A stretch of 5,461 nt of DNA from an uncultured Clostridia bacterium (GTDB lineage Bacteria; Bacillota; Clostridia; Oscillospirales; Oscillospiraceae): contig CAMOLY010000077.1 in assembly GCA_946619065.1 (NCBI GenBank), positions 1-5,461 on the forward strand, read 5' to 3'. Below the pieces are notes generated by a model, which searched no databases, had not been told where the DNA came from, and saw only the letters and a list, made by a program, of their open reading frames with translations. Each line of letters begins with the position of its first letter. The first letter of the stretch is position 1. This document shows positions 1 to 3,900 of the stretch, in pieces. Position numbers and translations under genes: made by a program.

Positions 1-1
1 G

Positions 2-379
2 ATCACGGACTATGACGGGAATCTGCTGTATGAAGGCCGGTATTATCCGGAGGACTACGAAACGGTCCAGTCCCGCGGGGCGCTGCATCGAAAATCCCTG
101 ATGCTGGACCAGATGGGCTGCTCAGATCACATATTTTATTATCTCCTGGAATATATGCAATACGGCAGCCGGGAGTATGGCGTCCTGGCCTTCAACGCCG
201 ACGATTTCACCTATCAGATCCTCTATGACGTCGTTTCTCCCGTAGAGGAGAACGCCGGCGGAACCTTAACGATCACAGACGACGACGGAACGGTCCGGGT
301 CTATGACACGCTCACGGGCGAGCAAATCTCCGGCCCCCCGGAGGAGACCGAACAAGAAACCGGCGAGCCGGACGATTGA
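2..379 (+). CDS. 3' end of an unrecognised protein (partial, cut by the left edge)
   Basis: The frame is open from the second base to the TGA at 377-379, giving 125 residues with no start that must be used, so the true N-terminus lies outside the window. An internal ATG at 101 exists, but the 33 codons before it read as the same kind of protein (ITDYDGNLLYEGRYY), and no good ribosome binding site precedes it. The visible part has no transmembrane segment. It is rich in Asp, Glu and Tyr and ends in a low-complexity acidic tail (EETEQETGEPDD). A stretch near the end, DDDGTVRVYDTLTGEQI, resembles one blade of a WD40- or PQQ-like beta-propeller, but a single blade is weak evidence. A secreted or lipoprotein C-terminus is possible; the signal peptide would be upstream. 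It lies 292 bp before the ABC genes, with a repeat element between, so cotranscription is uncertain. I do not recognise the family. Confidence 0.7.
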   Translation: MTDYDGNLLYEGRYYPEDYETVQSRGALHRKSLMLDQMGCSDHIFYYLLEYMQYGSREYGVLAFNADDFTYQILYDVVSPVEENAGGTLTITDDDGTVRVYDTLTGEQISGPPEETEQETGEPDD

Positions 380-422
380 CGCCGAAGAATCGGGTTTCGC
401 CGATCAGAGGTACCATCCAAAA

Positions 423-442
423 CCTCCCCTGCCAAGGGGAGG
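423..442. repeat. Left-arm hairpin of the repeat element
   Basis: CCTCCCCT (423-430) pairs perfectly with AGGGGAGG (435-442) around a GCCA loop. There is no following T-run, so it is not a typical intrinsic terminator, although it could still slow transcription or protect the 3' end of the upstream message. Confidence 0.75.
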
Positions 443-445
443 GGG

Positions 446-460
446 ACCGGTGAAGCCGGT
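446..460. repeat. Second hairpin of the repeat element (ACCGG/CCGGT)
   Basis: ACCGG (446-450) pairs with CCGGT (456-460) around a five-base loop (TGAAG), three bases after the first hairpin. The paired hairpins followed by GGAGGGGTAG look like one structured repeat unit rather than chance GC-rich sequence. The right arm does not carry this second hairpin in recognisable form. Confidence 0.5.
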
Positions 461-599
461 GGAGGGGTAGACTTCCGACGAGCGCGTTCTGTCGAAAAAA
501 CGCAAAGCATGCCGCCCGACCTCCCCGCTCCAGTGTGCGCACTTAAGTGACGGCCCAAATTTCTGATTTTGCTGCCGGAACTTGTGCAAAGCTGTGGCC

Positions 600-619
600 C
601 TTCCCCTTGTCAGGGGAGG
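600..619. repeat. Right-arm hairpin of the repeat element
   Basis: CTTCCCCT (600-607) pairs with AGGGGAGG (612-619) through one G-T wobble, with loop TGTC. It is the inverted copy of the hairpin at 423-442. It ends about 50 bp upstream of the ABC ATPase start codon, so it would lie in that gene's 5' leader if transcription begins further upstream. Confidence 0.7.
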
Positions 620-671
620 TTTGGCGGAGAACCCCACAAATCCAAGGAACCACATCCGGGAAAGGAACAAT

Positions 672-1496
672 ATGGAACTGACGATCAACCAACTGACAAA
701 GAAATACGGCGAGAAGCTGGCGCTGGATGCGTTCAGCTACAGCTTCCGCGAGGGGATTTACGGCATCCTGGGCGCCAACGGAGCAGGGAAGTCCACGCTG
801 ATGCACCTGATCACAGACAACGTGAGCCGGACGGCAGGGGAGATCCTGCTGGACGGGACCGACGTGTTGAAGCTGGGAGATGGCTTTCGTGCGATCCTGG
901 GCTTTATGCCCCAGCAGCAGGGGCTCTACGAGAGCCTGACCTGCGAGAGCTTCCTGGCCTATATGGCCCGGCTCAAGGGCGTTCCCCGCAAGCGGATCCG
1001 CGCCGAACTGGATCGGGTGCTGGCGCTGACAAATCTGTCGGACAAGCGCCATGGGAAGATCAATGCCTTCTCCGGGGGCATGAAGCAGCGGATCCTGCTG
1101 GCTCAGGCCATGCTGGGGGAGCCGAAGATCCTGATCCTGGACGAGCCCACCGCCGGCCTGGATCCGAAAGAGCGCATCCGTCTGCGAAATTACATCCGCG
1201 ATTTGGGCCAAAACCGCATCGTGCTGCTGGCAACCCACATTGTCAGCGACATCGAGGCCGTTGCGGACGACATCATCCTGATGAAGCAGGGGCGGATCGT
1301 CCGTTCCGGCGCGCCGAAGGACCTGATTGCGTCCCTGCCTGCGGATCTGACGCCTCTTCTGGGCGGCGTGTTCTCCCTGGACGACGTGTATCTGCATTAC
1401 CTGGGCGAGGATGAAGATCTCGCAGCGGCGCATAACAGTGCGCCACAACGTACGCCTCCTGCGGGCAGCGAAGACGATCCGGAGGCGCAGCCATGA
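672..1496 (+). CDS. ABC transporter ATP-binding protein (CcmA/BcrA-type)
   Basis: This 274-residue cytoplasmic nucleotide-binding subunit hydrolyses ATP to drive the permease encoded next to it. All motifs are present: Walker A GANGAGKST (34-42), Q-loop around PQQQ (80-83), signature FSGGMKQR (133-140, a usual variant of LSGGQ), Walker B ILILDE with catalytic Glu158, D-loop GLD (162-164) and switch His189. The segment SLDDVYLHYLGE near the C-terminus matches the ending usual in clostridial BcrA-like ATPases. It is followed by about 25 extra Pro/Ala/Asp/Glu-rich residues of unclear role. The ATG at 672 is chosen because AAAGGA (661-666) sits just upstream and the protein then starts directly with the first strand (MELTINQLTKKYG). 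An in-frame TTG at 582 would translate through the repeat arm and is unlikely. Its stop overlaps the permease start as ATGA, which implies an operon with translational coupling. Substrate is unknown; drug or peptide export and lipid handling are all possible. Confidence 0.95.
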   Translation: MELTINQLTKKYGEKLALDAFSYSFREGIYGILGANGAGKSTLMHLITDNVSRTAGEILLDGTDVLKLGDGFRAILGFMPQQQGLYESLTCESFLAYMARLKGVPRKRIRAELDRVLALTNLSDKRHGKINAFSGGMKQRILLAQAMLGEPKILILDEPTAGLDPKERIRLRNYIRDLGQNRIVLLATHIVSDIEAVADDIILMKQGRIVRSGAPKDLIASLPADLTPLLGGVFSLDDVYLHYLGEDEDLAAAHNSAPQRTPPAGSEDDPEAQP

Positions 1497-3679
1497 GTGA
1501 ACTGCGACGCATCCTTTCCGACCGCAGGCGGTTGGCACTGCTGTTTTGCCTCCCAATTCTCTGCCTGGGGCTCTATCTCCTGGAGCGGATGGGCGGAGAT
1601 GTGCGGAGCGGGACAGCCTATCTGAAATCGGAAATCGCGGCCTACCGGGAAAACGTCCCCCGCTTTGCCGCCATGTCCGCGGCCGAAGCCGAAGCGGACC
1701 AAAGCGAGAGCTACTGGTTTGACGGGGAGGGGGGCAGTACGCTTCGCTCGACCAAACGCCATGTCAGCGGCTATGCCGATTACCTTGACCGCGTCCAGAC
1801 CCAGGCGCGGCGGATGGCCGCTTCGAGCGTTTTCGGAAAAAACAAGAACAGCTTCACGTATCGGAATATTCTGAAGACTGCTTCGGATTTCCGAACGCTG
1901 AACGGAATCCGGGTGGAGTTCGGCGGCAACCGGGCCCTTGAGACCTGGATCAGCTTCCGGGGTGGAGATGTCCTTTTCCTGCTGGCGATCCTGGTGCTGG
2001 TGCTGGCTTTTTTCGAGGATAAACGCTGCGGTCTGCTGCCGATGGTCCGCGCATGCCCACGGGGACGGCTGTCTCTGATCCGCTCCCGGCTTGGGATTCT
2101 CCTGCTGTCATCGGCGGTTCTGACCGTGCTGCTCTGCCTGCTCCCGCTGATTCTGGCCCTCGCCCTCTACGGCGGGACGGAAACATTCGGCCATACGATC
2201 CAATCCGTGGAGGGCTTCCGCACCTGTACCCTGCACCTGACGGTGGGCCAATGGATCGGCTTCTACCTGGGGGCAAAGGTTCTCTGCGGCTTTCTGCTGG
2301 GACTGTTGTTCTGGTTTGTGCTCAGCTTTCTGTCCCAGATGCAGCTTGCCTGGCTGGTTCTGCTGGCAATCCTGGGCGTGGAATACGCAGCCTGGACCCT
2401 GATCCAGCCGCAGCTGGCGATTTCGGTCTTCCGTTATGTCAACCTGTTTGCCTATGTCTTCCCGGCTGAGACGCTGTCCGCCTACGGTAACATGAATTTC
2501 TTCAGCCGGCCGGTGGGGATCCTGACCCTGCTGTTTTGGCTGTATTTGCTTTTGACCGCTCTGCTCTCGGCCTGGGTGATCTTCGGGTCCGTGAAGCGCC
2601 GACCGCTGGGAAACAGAAATCTGCTGGGGCGTCCGATCGCCCTGTGGAACCGGGCCTTTGATTTGGTCCGGAGCCGTCTCCCGCTTCTGGCAATGGAGAG
2701 CTACAAGCTGCTGATTCTTGGTGGAACCGCACTCTTTCTTCTGGCTGCTCTTTGGTACGCGCCGAAGCTGCGCAGCTTCGGCTACAGCTTCGGCAGCGCC
2801 GACGACGCGGCCTACAACGGCTACGTCCATGAGGCAGCCGGACCGATCAACGCCGACACGGACGCCTATCTTGCCCGGGCGCGAGAGAATCTGGCAGCGT
2901 ACTACGGCGATGTCAGCCAATACGAAACAGCTTTGGACCGGCTGGAGGAGGAGACCTCGATTTTACGCGCCAGAGCGTCTGATGGCGGCTACACGCCCTG
3001 GCTGACGGAGGAGGTGCGTGTAAACAACGTGCTTGGGCAGGACGCCTGGAGCGTCCACCGCTGGTCCGGGATTGTCTCCCTGCTTCTGGTCCTTCTGGTC
3101 TGCGCGCCGGTCTTCTCCTTTGAGCGGCGCTTCGGAACGGAAAAGCTCCTCCGATCCGTGCGAAAGGGCAGGGGACCGGTACTGCGGCGGAAGATCGCTG
3201 TCGTCTGTTTGGAGGTACTGGCGATCTGGGCGATCGTATATCTGCGGCAATGGAACGAGACGCTGGACTACATCGGCCCTGCCTCTCTGGACGCGCCGAT
3301 CCAAAACATTGCCCTGCTCTCCCGATCTTCGCTTCGCGTCACGCTGAAACAGTTTCTCATCCTGGTTTTCGCCCTGCGGCTGCTGGGGATGCTGACGGTC
3401 GGCTTATTGGTCTCCTGGCTCAGCTCCCGTGCAAAGGGCTGGGAGCAGGCCGTCCTTGCCGGTACCGGGCTGCTGATCCTGCCTGCACTCCTGTACTACT
3501 TTGACCGGGCCTGGGCGGGCAACCTCTCAGTGCTCCCGATCCTGACCGGCGTGGAGCCCCTGATCCCCGGCCCGACGCAGCGCGGAAACATGGTCCGCCT
3601 GCTCGTATGGTCTGCCGCCGCTGCCCTCCTGTTCGGTTCGGCCTGCCGGAGCTGGCGCGGAAAAATGAAAAAAATATAG
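1493..3679 (+). CDS. Double-length ABC-2-like permease (two fused six-helix halves)
   Basis: This 728-residue integral membrane protein is the likely partner of the upstream ATPase. It starts at an ATG in the ATGA overlap, with GGAGG (1481-1485) seven bases before it. By eye, hydrophobic segments lie near residues 12-30, 159-174, 199-225, 254-280, 284-306, 344-365, 404-421, 524-541, 566-584, 616-642, 653-669 and 701-718: twelve, arranged as two sets of six. In each set a large polar, probably extracytoplasmic, region separates helix 1 from helix 2 (about 31-158 and 422-523). The halves share sequence: residues 176-200 (DKRCG..VRACPRGR) align without gaps to 544-568 (ERRFG..LRSVRKGR), and VLSFLSQMQLAW (276-287) aligns to LVSWLSSRAKGW (639-650). 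This looks like gene duplication and fusion giving a single-chain pseudo-dimer, whereas ABC-2 permeases are usually half this size and dimerise. The protein ends in a basic tail (RGKMKKI). Substrate is unknown. Confidence 0.85.
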   Translation: MSELRRILSDRRRLALLFCLPILCLGLYLLERMGGDVRSGTAYLKSEIAAYRENVPRFAAMSAAEAEADQSESYWFDGEGGSTLRSTKRHVSGYADYLDRVQTQARRMAASSVFGKNKNSFTYRNILKTASDFRTLNGIRVEFGGNRALETWISFRGGDVLFLLAILVLVLAFFEDKRCGLLPMVRACPRGRLSLIRSRLGILLLSSAVLTVLLCLLPLILALALYGGTETFGHTIQSVEGFRTCTLHLTVGQWIGFYLGAKVLCGFLLGLLFWFVLSFLSQMQLAWLVLLAILGVEYAAWTLIQPQLAISVFRYVNLFAYVFPAETLSAYGNMNFFSRPVGILTLLFWLYLLLTALLSAWVIFGSVKRRPLGNRNLLGRPIALWNRAFDLVRSRLPLLAMESYKLLILGGTALFLLAALWYAPKLRSFGYSFGSADDAAYNGYVHEAAGPINADTDAYLARARENLAAYYGDVSQYETALDRLEEETSILRARASDGGYTPWLTEEVRVNNVLGQDAWSVHRWSGIVSLLLVLLVCAPVFSFERRFGTEKLLRSVRKGRGPVLRRKIAVVCLEVLAIWAIVYLRQWNETLDYIGPASLDAPIQNIALLSRSSLRVTLKQFLILVFALRLLGMLTVGLLVSWLSSRAKGWEQAVLAGTGLLILPALLYYFDRAWAGNLSVLPILTGVEPLIPGPTQRGNMVRLLVWSAAAALLFGSACRSWRGKMKKI
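2761..2782. repeat. Perfect 22-bp palindrome inside the permease gene
   Basis: GCCGAAGCTGC (2761-2771) is followed directly by its exact reverse complement GCAGCTTCGGC (2772-2782). The flanking bases break the symmetry. CAGCTTCGGC occurs again in direct orientation at 2785-2794, 12 bp after the copy at 2773. The stretch encodes part of the junction between helix 7 and the second extracytoplasmic domain, where the protein reads RSFGYSFGS, so a short tandem coding duplication explains part of it. Confidence 0.85.
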
Positions 3680-3688
3680 GGAATGGTG

Positions 3689-3705
3689 ACTCATTTTGAG
3701 TTTTT
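3689..3705 (+). terminator. Weak intrinsic terminator candidate after the permease
   Basis: ACTCA (3689-3693) and TGAGT (3697-3701) form a five-pair stem with a TTT loop, followed by four more T residues. It begins ten bases after the permease stop. The stem is short and AT-rich for an intrinsic terminator. Position and T-run support the call; stem stability argues against it. Confidence 0.35.
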
Positions 3706-3725
3706 CATATCTGCGATCTGAAAAA
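3701..3725. promoter_or_regulatory. 25-bp dyad, possible operator or terminator part
   Basis: TTTTTCA (3701-3707) is the exact reverse complement of TGAAAAA (3719-3725). The interior continues the symmetry with ATC (3709-3711) and GAT (3715-3717) around TGC, leaving one mismatched pair. It could be a repressor site or a bidirectional A/T-flanked hairpin ending the operon. It overlaps the weak terminator candidate, and the two folds are mutually exclusive. No known box fits closely. Confidence 0.4.
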
Positions 3726-3761
3726 CACCGTAATGATCCACGATTCAGGATTGACCATTCA

Positions 3762-3778
3762 TTGTGCATTCGGCACAA
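3762..3778. promoter_or_regulatory. Dyad TTGTGC-N5-GCACAA just upstream of the promoter
   Basis: Perfect six-base arms flank a five-base spacer, ending eight bases before the -35 hexamer of the dehydrogenase promoter. This is where an activator or upstream-binding repressor would sit. The arms resemble the half-sites of the redox regulator Rex (TTGTGA..TCACAA), but the usual Rex spacing is one base longer and the sixth position differs, so the resemblance is only suggestive. A direct repeat CATTC (3756-3760 and 3767-3771, 11 bp apart) overlaps it. Confidence 0.35.
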
Positions 3779-3786
3779 CCGAGTGA

Positions 3787-3815
3787 TTGACATCTCCGAA
3801 ACTGTATGCTATAAT
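3787..3815 (+). promoter_or_regulatory. Consensus sigma-A promoter with extended -10
   Basis: TTGACA (3787-3792) and TATAAT (3810-3815) match the vegetative consensus at every position with the ideal 17-bp spacer. TG at 3807-3808 adds an extended -10. Transcription should start near 3821-3822, leaving a leader of about 79 nt before the dehydrogenase. Such a promoter would be strong if not repressed, which makes control by the upstream dyads or the leader plausible. Confidence 0.9.
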
Positions 3816-3821
3816 TCACAA

Positions 3822-3889
3822 ATGGGGGCTTTATTGCTTCTTGTAAAACAAGCAGACTTGACTCTTTGCCCCGTATGAGTTAAGGATGG
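3822..3889 (+). promoter_or_regulatory. Structured 5' leader of the dehydrogenase mRNA (no known class)
   Basis: Two hairpins can be drawn. The first pairs TGCTT (3835-3839) with AAGCA (3850-3854), or alternatively CTTGT (3840-3844) with ACAAG (3848-3852). The second pairs CTTGACTC (3857-3864) with GAGTTAAG (3877-3884) through eight pairs including one G-T. The loop of the second holds GCCCC (3868-3872), complementary to GGGGC (3825-3829) at the very start of the transcript, so a pseudoknot is possible. The structure ends just before the Shine-Dalgarno sequence. I match it to no riboswitch or T-box class, and there is no T-run for attenuation. It may be only mRNA-stabilising. Confidence 0.35.
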
Positions 3890-3896
3890 AAGGAGG
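3890..3896 (+). promoter_or_regulatory. Ribosome binding site fixing the dehydrogenase start
   Basis: AAGGAGG lies four bases before the ATG at 3901. It is a near-ideal Shine-Dalgarno sequence and settles the start codon choice for the downstream gene. Confidence 0.9.
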
Positions 3897-3900
3897 ATTT

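Larger units (their letters stand above)
417..624. repeat. About 200-bp MITE-like element with terminal inverted repeats
   Basis: The sequence at 420-444 and the reverse complement of 598-622 agree at 23 of 25 positions by hand count (shared core AAACCTCCCCTG-N-CAAGGGGA). The similarity extends outward to a CCAAA(A) motif with one gap (417 and 624). The arms enclose about 150 bp with no convincing gene. The region also contains a GGAGGGG block (461-467), a CCTCCCC block near 520 and overlapping palindromes GTGCGCAC (535-542) and CACTTAAGTG (540-549). This fits a small non-autonomous interspersed repeat in an intergenic gap; I recall similar CCTCCCC/GGGGAGG hairpins from gut Clostridia, but could not search. 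No target-site duplication is evident. The alternative is two independent hairpin repeats inserted in opposite orientation. Confidence 0.6.

Noticed and set aside
423..442. Intrinsic terminator for the first gene
   Set aside because: The stem is stable but no T-run follows. It is better explained as part of the inverted-repeat element.
417..624. CRISPR array or integrase attachment site
   Set aside because: There are only two hairpin copies in inverted orientation, no regular spacers, and no integrase or tRNA nearby.
582..671. Upstream TTG start extending the ATPase by 30 residues
   Set aside because: The extension would translate through the right hairpin of the repeat element and adds no family-like sequence, while the ATG at 672 has a proper ribosome binding site.
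569..1414. 281-codon open frame on the plus strand
   Set aside because: It is out of frame with the intact ATPase and crosses the repeat arm. The Arg/Gly/Pro-rich translation is a frame shadow.
543..1556. 337-codon open frame on the minus strand
   Set aside because: It is antisense to the ABC ATPase and repeat arm. The Gln/His/Arg-rich translation has no domain, and codon bias explains the open frame.
2108..2920. 270-codon open frame on the minus strand
   Set aside because: It is antisense to the permease; the translation is Gln/Arg-rich with no hydrophobic or catalytic features.
3696..3878. Small 60-codon open frame in the intergenic gap
   Set aside because: It spans the dyads, the consensus promoter and the leader, lacks a ribosome binding site, and shows no coding character.
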